Source of the DNA: Solirubrobacter sp963792915
Lineage (GTDB): Bacteria; Actinomycetota; Thermoleophilia; Solirubrobacterales; Solirubrobacteraceae
Reading direction: 5' to 3'
Length of the DNA: 64,000 nt
Assembly: GCA_963792915.1 (NCBI GenBank)
Contig: CAWBYD010000003.1
Coordinates: forward strand, 1,240,001 to 1,304,000
Shown: one piece after another, positions 40,113-49,119 of the stretch
Layout of the letters: the number at the start of each line of letters is the position of its first letter
Position numbering within the stretch: the stretch's first letter is position 1
Notes under the pieces: generated by a model
Told to the model about the DNA's origin: nothing
Database searches by the model: none
The model's input: the letters and a program-made list of their open reading frames with translations, nothing else
Made by a program: the position numbers and the translations under genes

Positions 40113-43100
40113 TCAGGCGCTCGGGTAGTGGGCGAACGGGAGCACGCACCAGACCGACTTGCCGTCGCGCGTCGGGCGCGTGCCCCACTGGTCGGCCAGC
40201 GTGGCGACGAACACCAGCCCGCGGCCGTGGACGTCGGTCGGCGTCGGGCGCAGCCTGCGCGGGACGGCGGTGTCGGTGTCGTCGACCTCGATCAGCAGGC
40301 TCGCGCGGGCGCGGCGCAGCCGCAGCTGGATCGGCGCGCGCCCGTGGATTATGGCGTTGGTCACGAGCTCGCTCACGAGCAGGATCGCGTCGCGCGCCAG
40401 CCCCGCGGGCAGCGACCACTGGGCGAGCGCCGCCGCCGTGAACGCACGCGCCTGCTGCACCGCCCGCGGGTCGGCGTCGACCTCCAGCGCGGCCGGCGCG
40501 GGCCGGTGCTCGTCGGCGACCTGCGCGACGAGCACCGCCACGTCGTCGTCGCTGCCGCCGGGCGCGAGCGCGTCGACGAGCGCCGCAGGGACCTCGTCGA
40601 CCGGCGCGGCGAGCGTCGTGAGGCGGCCGGCCAGCTCGTCGATTCCGACGTCCAGATTGCGCGTCCGTCGCTCGACCAGCCCGTCGGTGTAGAGCGTGAG
40701 CAACGCGCCGACCGGCAGCGCGACCCGCTCCTCGGAGAGGCGCAGCGGGCCGGCGCCGAGCGGCGGCCCGGACGCTCCGGACAGGCGCCGCGCGGGCTCC
40801 CCGCGCAGGGCGAGCAGCGGCGGCAGATGACCCGCGTTGGCGTAGGTGAGCGTGCTGTCGTGCGGGTCAAAGATCGCGTAGATGCAGGTCACGATCTGCA
40901 CGTCGGTGAGCTCGCGGACCACGCTGTCGAGGAACTCGAGCACGTCCGCGGGCGCGAGGTCCAGCCGCGCGTATGCACGCACGGCAGCGCGCAGCTGCCC
41001 CATCACCGCCGCGGCGCGCACGCCGCGTCCCATCACGTCGCCGATCACGAGCGCGGTGCGGCCCGCGCCGACCTCGATCACGTCGTACCAGTCGCCCCCG
41101 ACCTGCGTGCCGGCGACGCCCGGCTGGTAGAACGTCGCGACCTGCAGGTGGTCGGGGTCGAACGTCGTCTCCGGGAGCAGGCTGTGCTGGAGCTCGTCGG
41201 CGATCCGGCGCTCGCGGGCGGCAGCCTCGCGCGAGGCGGCGGCGGCGGCGAGCGCCCGCTCGGCGGCCCGCTGATCGGTGATGTCCTGCGTGCTCCCGCG
41301 CAGGCGCACCGGCTCGCCGTCCGCGTCGCGCTCGAGCTCGCCGATCGCGCGGTAGAAGCGGCCGTCGGCGCCCGGCGTCACGAACCGCACCTCGAGGTCC
41401 AGCGGCGCGCCCTCGACGGCCGCCGCCAGCGCGCGGCGCACGGGCTCGAGATCGTCCGGATGCACGCGCCGGGTGAGCGCGCCCTCGAGCCCCTCGGTCT
41501 GCAGCTCCTCCATGCTCAGCTGCAGCTGGCGCGCCAGTTCCTCGGACGCGGTGATCGCTCCGCTCGCGAGGTCGATCTCCCAGCTCCCCACGCGCGCCAG
41601 CCGCTGCGCCTGGTCGAGCAGGTGCTGGCTGCGGCGCAGCTGGTCGCGCGTGCGGCGGACGCGGTCCAGCTCGAGGTTGGCGCGCACGCGCGCGAGCAGC
41701 TCGCGCGCCGCGAACGGCTTGATCAGGTAGTCGTCGGCGCCGGCCTCGAGGCCCTCGATCGTGACCTCCTCGCCCGCCCGCGCCGACAGCATCACCACCG
41801 GCACCCCGGTCGTCGCGGGATCGGCCTGCAGCGCCGCGAGCAGCCCGAAGCCGTCGAGCCGCGGCATCATCACGTCGGTGAGGACGAGGTCCGGCGGGCG
41901 CGCGCGGGCCTGCTCGAGCGCCGCGATCCCGTCCGGCGCGGTCTCGACGGAATAGCGGGTGCAGAGCAGCGAGGCGATGTAATCGCGCATGTCGGCGTTG
42001 TCGTCGACGACCAGCACGCGCGGCCCGTCGACGCCGCGGATGCCGTCGCCGTCGCCCTCGCCGAGCCAGCGCATCGCCTCGACGAGGAAGCCCTGCGCCT
42101 GCTGGCTCGCGGACGCGCCGCCGCCCGCGGTCGCGCCCATGTGCTCGTGCGGGAGATGCGCGGCGCCGAACGGCACCTCGACGCTGAAGCGCGAGCCCTC
42201 CCCGGGTGCGCTGTCGACGGTCGCGCGCCCGCCGTGCAGCTCGGCCAGCTCGGCGACCAGCGCGAGGCCGATCCCGGACCCCTCGTGGCTGCGCGAGCGC
42301 GCGCCGGCGACGCGGTGGAAGCGCTCGAACAGCCGCGGCTGCTCGGCCGGATCGATCCCGATCCCGGTGTCCGCCACGGTCAGCCGCGCCATCTCGCCAG
42401 AGGCGTCCACGCGCACCGCGATCTCGCCGGCGAACGTGAACTTCAACGCGTTCGAGAGCAGGTTCAGCACGATCTTGGCCCACATGTCGCGGTCGACGTA
42501 GACGGGCTCGGCCAGCGGCGCGCAGTCGATCCGCAGCACGATCCCCGCCCGTTCCATCGCGGACTCGAACATGCTCGCGAGCTCCGCGGTGTAGCGCGCG
42601 AGATCCACCTGCTCGTAGTGCGCGTCGACGCGTCCGGACTCCAGGCGCGAGAAGTCCAGCAGCGTGTTGACGAGCTTGAGCAGGCGCTGCGCGTTGCGGC
42701 TGATGACCTCGACCCGCCGGCGCTGCGGGTCGTCCAGCGGTTCGGCGAGCGCGTCCTCGGCGGGACCCAGCAGGAGCGTCAGCGGGGTGCGCAGCTCATG
42801 GCTGACGTTGGTGAAGAACGCCGTCTTCGCGCGATCGAGTTCGGCGAGCGCCTCCGCGCGACGGCGCTCGGTCTCGTAGGCGCGGGCGCTCGCGAGGCCC
42901 GACGCGATCTGGCCGGCGACGAGCCCGAGGAACGCGCGGTAGCCGTCGTCGAGCTGCCGGTAGCGGTTGAGCCCGGCGACGAGGAACCCGGCCTGCTGCG
43001 GCAGCGGCAGGACGAGCGCCGTGACCGGCGGCTCGTCCCAGTCGCCCCGGGGCAGCTCGGCGAGGCCGGCGAGCTCAGCCGTCCCGTCGCCGGGCCAGGC

Positions 43101-43793
43101 GAATGCCACCGCAGGGTGATCCTCCGCCATCCCGGCCGCCGCGCGCAGCTCCGGACCGTCGGCGCCGGACAGGTACACGAGCGCGAACGGCAGGTCGCGC
43201 GGGTTGGCGGCCAGGTGCCCGCAGGCCGCGGCGAGCGCTTCGCCCTCGGTGATCGTCGTCGGCCCCGAGCCGAGGTCCCGCAGCGTGGCCATCCGGCGCT
43301 GGGAGATCACGCGCTCGGTGTCCTCGCTGACGACGCACAGCATGCCGGCGATCTGCCCGGCCTCGTCGGTCAGCGGGCTGTAGGAGAACGTGTGGTACGT
43401 CTCCTCGACGTAGCCGCTGCGCTCGAGGAAGAGCAGCAGCGCCTCGTCCCACGTCGAGACGCCCTCGCGCATCACGGTCTCGATGCGGGGGCCGATGTCC
43501 GGCCAGATCTCGGCCCAGACCTCGCGCGCGGAGCGTCCGAGCGCCCACGGGTACTTCTTGCCGAGCGTGTCCCGGCGGTAGGCGTCATTGCAGAAGAACG
43601 TCAGCTCCGGGCCCCACGCCATCCACATCGAGAAGCGCGACGTCAGCACCACGCCGACGACGGTCTGCAGGCTGCGCGGCCAGCGCTCCGGCGGGCCCAG
43701 CGGCGTCGGTCCCCAGTCGACGGCCAGCAGGTCGCGGCCGGCTTCGCCGCCGGCCTGAAGGACCTCGCGGATGCCCGAGCGCGACTCCGTCAC
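40113..43793 (-). CDS. hybrid histidine kinase / SpoIIE phosphatase / anti-sigma kinase-like protein
   Basis: A 1226-residue cytoplasmic signalling protein. Order: PAS (about 10-150), GAF (about 165-310), HisKA with S-H-E-L-R-T-P-L (H about 333), HATPase (about 435-565; D-T-G-I-G-I, G-S-G-I-G-L-A-L), receiver (about 590-705; D-V-M-M-P phospho-Asp near 641), PAS (about 725-845), PP2C/SpoIIE phosphatase (about 870-1085; G-G-D-W-Y-D-V, G-D-V-M-G-R-G) and a second small HATPase of the RsbW kind (about 1100-1226; E-L-V-T-N-A-I-I-H-G). It joins a phosphorelay to partner-switching sigma control. GTG start overlaps the STAS gene stop as GTGA. Confidence 0.9.
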   Translation of the reverse strand: MTESRSGIREVLQAGGEAGRDLLAVDWGPTPLGPPERWPRSLQTVVGVVLTSRFSMWMAWGPELTFFCNDAYRRDTLGKKYPWALGRSAREVWAEIWPDIGPRIETVMREGVSTWDEALLLFLERSGYVEETYHTFSYSPLTDEAGQIAGMLCVVSEDTERVISQRRMATLRDLGSGPTTITEGEALAAACGHLAANPRDLPFALVYLSGADGPELRAAAGMAEDHPAVAFAWPGDGTAELAGLAELPRGDWDEPPVTALVLPLPQQAGFLVAGLNRYRQLDDGYRAFLGLVAGQIASGLASARAYETERRRAEALAELDRAKTAFFTNVSHELRTPLTLLLGPAEDALAEPLDDPQRRRVEVISRNAQRLLKLVNTLLDFSRLESGRVDAHYEQVDLARYTAELASMFESAMERAGIVLRIDCAPLAEPVYVDRDMWAKIVLNLLSNALKFTFAGEIAVRVDASGEMARLTVADTGIGIDPAEQPRLFERFHRVAGARSRSHEGSGIGLALVAELAELHGGRATVDSAPGEGSRFSVEVPFGAAHLPHEHMGATAGGGASASQQAQGFLVEAMRWLGEGDGDGIRGVDGPRVLVVDDNADMRDYIASLLCTRYSVETAPDGIAALEQARARPPDLVLTDVMMPRLDGFGLLAALQADPATTGVPVVMLSARAGEEVTIEGLEAGADDYLIKPFAARELLARVRANLELDRVRRTRDQLRRSQHLLDQAQRLARVGSWEIDLASGAITASEELARQLQLSMEELQTEGLEGALTRRVHPDDLEPVRRALAAAVEGAPLDLEVRFVTPGADGRFYRAIGELERDADGEPVRLRGSTQDITDQRAAERALAAAAASREAAARERRIADELQHSLLPETTFDPDHLQVATFYQPGVAGTQVGGDWYDVIEVGAGRTALVIGDVMGRGVRAAAVMGQLRAAVRAYARLDLAPADVLEFLDSVVRELTDVQIVTCIYAIFDPHDSTLTYANAGHLPPLLALRGEPARRLSGASGPPLGAGPLRLSEERVALPVGALLTLYTDGLVERRTRNLDVGIDELAGRLTTLAAPVDEVPAALVDALAPGGSDDDVAVLVAQVADEHRPAPAALEVDADPRAVQQARAFTAAALAQWSLPAGLARDAILLVSELVTNAIIHGRAPIQLRLRRARASLLIEVDDTDTAVPRRLRPTPTDVHGRGLVFVATLADQWGTRPTRDGKSVWCVLPFAHYPSA

Positions 43794-44149
43794 GTGGCGC
43801 CGCCGGCCAGGAACGCGTCGGGATCGCCGACGAGTTCCAGGACGTTCGCGAGTCCGGACAGCTCGAGGATGCGCCGCACGTCCGACGTGCTCGCCACGGC
43901 CACCGCGAAGCGAGCGCCGTTCTCGCGCGCCCGCTGGTGCTCGGCGACGAGCAGCCCGACACCGCTCGAGTCCATGAACGTCACGCCGCGCAGGTCGAGC
44001 ACCACGCGGCTGGCGCGGCCGTCGCGGGCGGCCAGCACGTCGCGCACCTGAGGCGCCGACCAGACGTCGATCTCGCCGTTGGCGACCACGACCAGCCCCG
44101 CCTGCCGCTGCTCCGAGCGGACATCGAACCGACGCTCGTCGACAGACAT
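43790..44149 (-). CDS. STAS-domain anti-sigma-factor antagonist
   Basis: A 119-residue SpoIIAA/RsbV-like protein. V-V-V-A-N-G-E-I-D-V-W-S-A-P is the first strand-helix; F-M-D-S-S-G-V-G-L-L carries the phosphorylatable serine (S61 or S62). In partner switching the dephosphorylated form binds an anti-sigma kinase and frees sigma. It is translationally coupled (GTGA) to the hybrid protein downstream, which holds both a SpoIIE phosphatase and an RsbW-like ATPase, so all three functions can act on this STAS protein. Confidence 0.92.
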   Translation of the reverse strand: MSVDERRFDVRSEQRQAGLVVVANGEIDVWSAPQVRDVLAARDGRASRVVLDLRGVTFMDSSGVGLLVAEHQRARENGARFAVAVASTSDVRRILELSGLANVLELVGDPDAFLAGGAT

Positions 44150-44158
44150 CGAGCCAGT

Positions 44159-45604
44159 TTACGGCGAGCTGAAGCGCAGCGCGCCGTCCTCGATCCCGCC
44201 GTGGCGCAGCCTCAACACGTCCTGCGCGTAGCTCATCCCCAGCCGCCACGGCGCGCGCGAGCCGCCCTTGGGGAACAGGTGGATCGAGCGCTGAACGTAG
44301 CCGGCGGCGAAGTCCAGCAGCGGCCTGCGCTCGATCGTCGGGTCGTCGTCGACGGGGACGCAGCGGCGGTGGCCGTGGCGATCCATGTGCGCGAGCAGGC
44401 GGCAGACGTAGTCCGCGACGAGGTCGGCCTTGAGCGTCCAGGACGCGTTCGTGTAGCCGATCGTGAACGCGAAGTTCGGCACGCCGCTGAGCATCATGCC
44501 CTTGTAGGCGAGGGTGTCGGGCAGCGCCACCGGGCGCCCGTCGACCACGAGCTCGATGCCGCCGATCGCCAGCAGGTTCAGGCCGGTCGCGGTGACGACG
44601 ATGTCGGCCTCGAGGTCGGCGCCCGACGCGAGCCGGATCCCGTGCTCGGTGAACGCCTCGATGCGGTCGGTGACCACCGACGCGGTGCCCGCGCTGATCG
44701 CGTCGAACAGGTCACCGTCGGGGACGAGGCACAGCCGCTGATCCCACGGGCCGTACGTGGGGTTGAAGTGCGTGTCGACGTCATAGCCGTCCGGCAGCCG
44801 CCGCATCAGCCCGCGGCGCAGGAGCGCGCGCATCTCCCGCGGCCGGCGCTGGCAGGCCTCATAGATCGCGGTCGAGAGCGCGACGTTCTTCCAGCGCACG
44901 ATCGGATACGCGGCGCGCGCGCCGAGCAGCCGGCGCAGGACGTTGGCGATCGCGTCCTCGGACGGGATCGAGAGGATGTACGTCGGCGAGCGCTGCAGCA
45001 TCGTCACGTGCGCCGCCTGGTCGGTCAGCGCCGGCACGAGCGTGACCGCGGTGGCGCCGCTGCCGATCACCACGATCCGCCGCCCCGCGTAGTCGAGGTC
45101 GGAGGGCCAGAACTGCGGATGGATGACGCGGCCGCCGAAGCGGTCCAGGCCGGGCCAGTCCGGCCGGAACCCCGCGTCGTAGCGGTAGTAGCCGCCGCAG
45201 CCGTAGAGGAAGCTGCAACTGACGGGAGCCCGGCCCTCGACCTCGACCGTCCAGCGCGCGTCGCGGCTCGACCACGACGCCCGTCGGACGCGGTGGCTGA
45301 AGCGCACCCGGCGGTCGATGCCGGCCTCGCGCGCCGTGTCGCGCACGTACTCGAGGATCGCGGGGCCGTCCGCGATCGCCTTCGCGGCCGTCCACGGCCG
45401 GAAGCGGTAGCCGAGCGTGTGCATGTCCGAGTCAGAGCGGACGCCCGGGTAGCGGAAGAGGTCCCACGTCCCGCCGAGCGCCTCGCGGGCCTCGAAGATC
45501 GCGTAGGTCTTGTGCGGCAGGCGGTCCTGCAGCTGGCGCGCCGCGCCGATGCCGGACAGCCCGGCGCCGACGATCAGCACATCGACGTGCTCCATCGTGC
45601 GCAT
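44159..45604 (-). CDS. flavin-containing Baeyer-Villiger-type monooxygenase
   Basis: A 481-residue enzyme (478 if started at ATG 45595). G-A-G-L-S-G binds FAD, G-S-G-A-T-A binds NADPH, and F-G-G-R-V-I-H-P-Q-F-W-P matches the F-x-G-x-x-x-H-x-x-x-W-P fingerprint of class B monooxygenases. Overall it resembles the EthA branch, which oxidises ketones to esters or thioamides to S-oxides. The second ATG (45595) begins right at the first strand. It diverges from the aldolase-like gene with a 30-base gap. Confidence 0.9.
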   Translation of the reverse strand: MRTMEHVDVLIVGAGLSGIGAARQLQDRLPHKTYAIFEAREALGGTWDLFRYPGVRSDSDMHTLGYRFRPWTAAKAIADGPAILEYVRDTAREAGIDRRVRFSHRVRRASWSSRDARWTVEVEGRAPVSCSFLYGCGGYYRYDAGFRPDWPGLDRFGGRVIHPQFWPSDLDYAGRRIVVIGSGATAVTLVPALTDQAAHVTMLQRSPTYILSIPSEDAIANVLRRLLGARAAYPIVRWKNVALSTAIYEACQRRPREMRALLRRGLMRRLPDGYDVDTHFNPTYGPWDQRLCLVPDGDLFDAISAGTASVVTDRIEAFTEHGIRLASGADLEADIVVTATGLNLLAIGGIELVVDGRPVALPDTLAYKGMMLSGVPNFAFTIGYTNASWTLKADLVADYVCRLLAHMDRHGHRRCVPVDDDPTIERRPLLDFAAGYVQRSIHLFPKGGSRAPWRLGMSYAQDVLRLRHGGIEDGALRFSSP

Positions 45605-45634
45605 TCTCGCCCATGCCCTGATTAGCTGTCGGTC

Positions 45635-46294
45635 ATGTCCGCCGCCCGCGACCGCGCCCGGCTCGAGATCATCCGCTACGCGCACCGGATGCAGGCCGAG
45701 CGGCTGGTCCACTCGACCGCCGGGAACCTGTCAACGCGCGTCGAGGGTGAGCCCGCCGTGATCGCGATGTCGCCGACGTCGCTGGCCTACGACACGCTCG
45801 AGCCCGCCGACGTCTGCCTCGTCGCGGCGAGCGGCGGACGGCTGGAGGGCGACCGCGAGCCGACCAGCGAGCTGCCGCTGCACTCGCTGCTCTACACGCG
45901 CCGGCCGGAGGTCGGCGCGATCGTGCACACGCACTCGCCCGCGGCGATGACGATGGCGGTGCTGGGCTGGCGGCTGCCGCCGATCCTGACGGGGCTGGTC
46001 GACGCGGTCGGCGGCGACGTGCGCTGCGCGCCGTACACGCGCCCCGGCACGCCGGAGATGGCCGACTCGACCGCGCAGGCGCTGGCCGACCGCGGCGCGT
46101 GCTTCATGCGCCACCACGGGCTGCTGACGATCGGGGCCGATCTGGGGCGCGCGTTCCACGCCGCGTCGGTCACGGAGGGCGCCGCCCGGGTCTATCTCGA
46201 CGCGCGCGCCCAGGGGGTCGAAGTGCCCGAGCTCGAGCCGGACGACGTCGCGTCGATCGCGCGCGGCTGGTGGAAGCAGTGGGAGAGCGCGTAA
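45635..46294 (+). CDS. class II aldolase/adducin-family protein
   Basis: A 219-residue protein of the fuculose-1-phosphate aldolase/ribulose-5-phosphate epimerase fold. S-T-A-G-N-L-S binds phosphate, S-E-L-P-L-H provides the catalytic Glu and a His, H-T-H-S-P gives two zinc ligands and R-H-H-G-L-L the third. It should cleave or epimerise a short sugar phosphate; the exact substrate is not readable. No sugar kinase is adjacent. Start ATG 45635. Confidence 0.88.
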   Translation: MSAARDRARLEIIRYAHRMQAERLVHSTAGNLSTRVEGEPAVIAMSPTSLAYDTLEPADVCLVAASGGRLEGDREPTSELPLHSLLYTRRPEVGAIVHTHSPAAMTMAVLGWRLPPILTGLVDAVGGDVRCAPYTRPGTPEMADSTAQALADRGACFMRHHGLLTIGADLGRAFHAASVTEGAARVYLDARAQGVEVPELEPDDVASIARGWWKQWESA

Positions 46295-46331
46295 CCCCGT
46301 TGCGCCTCGCCCCGCGGTGGGTTAAGGTCGC

Positions 46332-47762
46332 ATGAGGACCGCGGGCATGCCGACCTCCGCCACCGCCAACCGTCGCCGGACCGAGCCGGAGCCCGCCCCG
46401 CAGGACCGCAGCCGCCCGGCGCAGGCGGACCCGCGGGCGCTCGCGCTGCTCGCGCTGCAGCGCTCCGCGGGCAACGCGGCGGTCGCGCGCATGCTGGCCG
46501 AGCAGCGGCCGGCGCCGGCGCAGCGGATCGTCCAGCGCTCGTGGTGGTCGAAGGTCAAGGGCGCGCTCGGCGGCGCCGCCAAGGCCGTCGGCGGCGCCGT
46601 CAAGAAGGCGGCCGGCGCCGTGGCCGACGTGGCGTCCGCGGCCTGGGACGGGCTGAGCGACGCCGCCAAGGCGGCGTGGGGCGGAATCAAGAGCGCCGGC
46701 AAGTTCGTCGGCAAATGGGGGATGGGCGTTCTCTCCAGCATGGGCGAGTGGGTCTGGGACCTCATCACCGAGGCGCCCGAGCGCGTCTGGCACCTGCTCC
46801 AGCACGTCGGCAGCGGGATCGTCGGCTCGCTCACGTGGATGTACGACGGCCTCAAGGGCGCGCTCGGCCACGTCTGGAGCGGGCTCGCCGGCACGGTCTC
46901 CTGGCTCGGCGAAGGCGCGGCGGGCCTCTTCGGCTGGGTCTGGAGCGGCCTGCGGCGCGGCGAGGCCTGGGCCAAGCGCGTGCTTAGCGGCGACTTCGGC
47001 GCGCTGCGCGACGGGTTCGCGGGCCTGCTCGGCTGGCTCGGTGAAGGCGCCAAGGGGCTGATCGCCTGGAGCTGGGAAGGCCTCCAGGGCGCCGCCGTCT
47101 GGGCCAAGCAGGGCGCGGTGGGCGTCGGGCGCTGGCTGCTCGACGGCTTCCTCGGCGGCGCCGTCTGGGTCGGGCGCTTCATCGCCAAGCTGCTGGACCT
47201 CGCGGGCTTCGGCGAGATCGTCGACCTGCTCGGGCAGATCTTCAAGTTCACGACCCGCGAGCTGACCTCGGACGAGATCACGATCGCCGGCTCGGTGTTC
47301 GGCAACACGGTCGACTACAAGCAGGTGCGCGTCGACGAGCACTCGCTGATCTCGACCATCGGCGCCTACTTCAAGAAGGCGTCCGGCATGGGCGTGACGC
47401 TGTTTCACACCATCAACTTCAACAAGAAGGTGAACGTCACCGCGGGCAGCGCCGACGCCGGCTGGCTCGTCCATGAGATGACCCACGTGTGGCAGTACGA
47501 GCACGTCGGCGCGCAGTACCTGGGCGAGGCGATCCACGCCCAGGCCACGGCCGGCTACGTGTACGGGACCAGCGAGTCCTACACCGACGACGGCAACGGC
47601 GCCGTGCTCGCCCGGCGCCGCGGCGAGGGCGCGACGTTCGCGAGCTTCAACCGCGAGCAGCAGGGCGACATCGCCTCGCACTACTACATGCGCCGCTCCA
47701 ACACGCTGCCGATCACCGACTGGCAGCCGTACATCGACGACCTGCGCGCCGGCGTCGGTTAG
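46332..47762 (+). CDS. eCIS-cargo-like protein with HExxH metallopeptidase end
   Basis: A 476-residue protein without a signal peptide. Near residues 35-60 is L-A-L-L-A-L-Q-R-S-A-G-N-A-A-V-A-R-M-L, the L-Q-R-x-A-G-N type motif found at the start of proteins linked to extracellular contractile injection systems. Residues about 70-300 are tryptophan- and glycine-rich amphipathic repeats (G-L-x-G-x-x-W/x-W-x-G-L-x-x-G-x-x-W-A-K). The C-terminal 170 residues hold W-L-V-H-E-M-T-H-V-W-Q-Y with H381, E382 and H385 as a zinc site. No injection-machine gene is in the window. Probable toxin or effector; its 3' end overlaps the convergent MBL gene by four bases. Confidence 0.7.
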   Translation: MRTAGMPTSATANRRRTEPEPAPQDRSRPAQADPRALALLALQRSAGNAAVARMLAEQRPAPAQRIVQRSWWSKVKGALGGAAKAVGGAVKKAAGAVADVASAAWDGLSDAAKAAWGGIKSAGKFVGKWGMGVLSSMGEWVWDLITEAPERVWHLLQHVGSGIVGSLTWMYDGLKGALGHVWSGLAGTVSWLGEGAAGLFGWVWSGLRRGEAWAKRVLSGDFGALRDGFAGLLGWLGEGAKGLIAWSWEGLQGAAVWAKQGAVGVGRWLLDGFLGGAVWVGRFIAKLLDLAGFGEIVDLLGQIFKFTTRELTSDEITIAGSVFGNTVDYKQVRVDEHSLISTIGAYFKKASGMGVTLFHTINFNKKVNVTAGSADAGWLVHEMTHVWQYEHVGAQYLGEAIHAQATAGYVYGTSESYTDDGNGAVLARRRGEGATFASFNREQQGDIASHYYMRRSNTLPITDWQPYIDDLRAGVG

Positions 47763-48502
47763 AGCGCCGCCCGCAGACGCGCGGCGGCGTCGGTCAGCGG
47801 CCCGAGATGGCCGGGGAGCACGACGCGCGGCTCGAGCGCGGCCAGCGCGCGCAGGCTCTCTCGCGCGCGCTCGGTGTCGTGGTTGTAGGCGTCCAGCGGC
47901 AGCGCGGGCTCCTGCGGGCGCCCCCACATGTCGGTCATGTAGAACGCGTCCGAGACGAGCGCCACGCGGTCGCGCTCGCGCCACAGGCCGATCAGGCCGG
48001 GCGCGTGGCCGGGCAGCTCGACGACCTCGAAGCCCGCGATCACGTCGCCCGCGCGCACCGTGCCGTCGATCGTCACCGGGCCGCCGTCCCAGACGTGGTG
48101 CATGACGCCGTGCAGCGCGCGCACGGCGGGCGGCAACAGCTGCGGGCGCCAGTACTCGCGCCCGCCCGCGCCCTCGGCGTAGGGCCGGGCGTCGGGATGG
48201 CAGAAGACCGGAATGCCGGCCGCGCGCAGCGCCGGCGCCGCCCCGCGGTGGTCGGTGTCGCCGTGCCCGAGCACGACGCGGGTCAGGCGGCCGCGGGCCG
48301 CCGTCAGGATCGCGCGGGCCATGCTCTTCTCGCCCGCGTCGTAGGCGACCAGGCCGCCGCCGGGATCGTCGAGCAGATAGACGTTCATCGTCCGCGTCAG
48401 CCCGCCGCGAATCAGGAGCACGCCGTCGGCGACGGGCTCCGGCGCGGCGGCGAACAGCCACCGCCGCGGGTCACGCGAGCGCGCGGAGGGAGGCACGCGC
48501 AC
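47759..48502 (-). CDS. metallo-beta-lactamase-fold hydrolase
   Basis: A 247-residue MBL-fold protein. The metal motif reads V-V-L-G-H-G-D-T-D-H-R-G, so the second His of the canonical H-x-H-x-D-H is Asp. G-H-A-P-G-L-I-G, L-V-S-D-A-F-Y and V-L-P-G-H-L-G-P complete the fold's later ligands. It is likely a small-molecule or thioester hydrolase. The GTG at 48502 is used; the frame is open to 48895 but upstream sequence belongs to a gene relic on the other strand. Confidence 0.82.
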   Translation of the reverse strand: MRVPPSARSRDPRRWLFAAAPEPVADGVLLIRGGLTRTMNVYLLDDPGGGLVAYDAGEKSMARAILTAARGRLTRVVLGHGDTDHRGAAPALRAAGIPVFCHPDARPYAEGAGGREYWRPQLLPPAVRALHGVMHHVWDGGPVTIDGTVRAGDVIAGFEVVELPGHAPGLIGLWRERDRVALVSDAFYMTDMWGRPQEPALPLDAYNHDTERARESLRALAALEPRVVLPGHLGPLTDAAARLRAAL

Positions 48503-48602
48503 CAGGGTGACACGCGGTCGCGCAGCGGCGCGCCCAGGGTTCCGGTGGTCGGTACTTGACACTCGGCTATCGCGCCGGGAACGGAGTCGCTCGTCGAGAT
48601 CG

Positions 48603-48897
48603 CGGACACCCGGCGCGACGATCACCGCCGGCCCCGGCTGCACGGCGATCGACGCGCACCCCGTGCAGTGCGCGAACCCGTCCAACGCGTTCGTGCTCGT
48701 CAATCTCACGGACGCGGACGATCGCCTCACGATGGCGGCGTTCGCGTACCCGTCACGCTGATCGGCGGGCCTGGGAACGACGGGATGACCGGGGACGAGG
48801 GCAGCGACACGCTGGACGGCGGGCCCGGGAACGACAGCCTGTCGGGCGGGACGGGCGATGACCGCGAGGACGGGGGCGACGGCGACGATCGTCATCG
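48603..48897 (+). pseudogene. frameshifted RTX-protein relic
   Basis: Frame one gives T-P-G-A-T-I-T-A-G-P-G-C-T-A-I-D-A-H and L-V-N-L-T-D-A-D-D-R-L-T-M, then stops at 48759. A shift near 48748 gives V-T-L-I-G-G-P-G-N-D-G-M-T-G and further G-G-P-G-N-D nonapeptides. Together they form the middle of a haemolysin-type calcium-binding protein whose start and end are missing. Confidence 0.7.
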
Positions 48898-48900
48898 CAA

Positions 48901-49068
48901 CTGGAGTCGATCACCAAGGAGACGCCGCATCAACTGCTGATCTCCGACACGACGCGCGCGATGCTGCGCGACGAGGCGCCGGACCTGCGCTACGTCGACG
49001 CGGTGAGCGTGCGCGGCAAGCAGCTGAAGGCCAACCTGTGGACGCTCGGTCCGGCTGACGCGCAGTGA
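48901..49068 (+). pseudogene. C-terminal relic of a class III adenylate/guanylate cyclase
   Basis: A 55-codon open stretch without a start codon: L-E-S-I-T-K-E-T-P-H-Q-L-L-I-S-D-T-T-R, then V-D-A-V-S-V-R-G-K-Q-L-K-A-N-L-W-T-L and TGA. This is the usual end of a class III nucleotide cyclase domain. It is joined directly to the RTX relic, so the rest of the gene has been deleted. Confidence 0.65.
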
Positions 49069-49069
49069 C

Positions 49070-49104
49070 GGGGTGGCGGGGCGTGGGGCGCGCCCCGCCA
49101 CCCC
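49070..49104. terminator. 14-bp perfect hairpin
   Basis: 49070-49083 pairs perfectly with 49091-49104 around seven bases. It lies right after the cyclase relic stop and 15 bases beyond the stop of the oppositely oriented DUF4242 gene, so it can serve both strands. Confidence 0.7.
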
Positions 49105-49119
49105 CGGGTGGGCGGTTAC

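Noticed and set aside
39381..44051. 1556-codon plus-strand ORF opposite the kinase, STAS and sigma genes
   Set aside because: Low-complexity R/A/G/D sequence crossing several real genes with clear domains on the other strand.
48542..48560. TTGACA-like promoter near the RTX relic
   Set aside because: No intact gene follows; probably residue of a lost promoter or chance.
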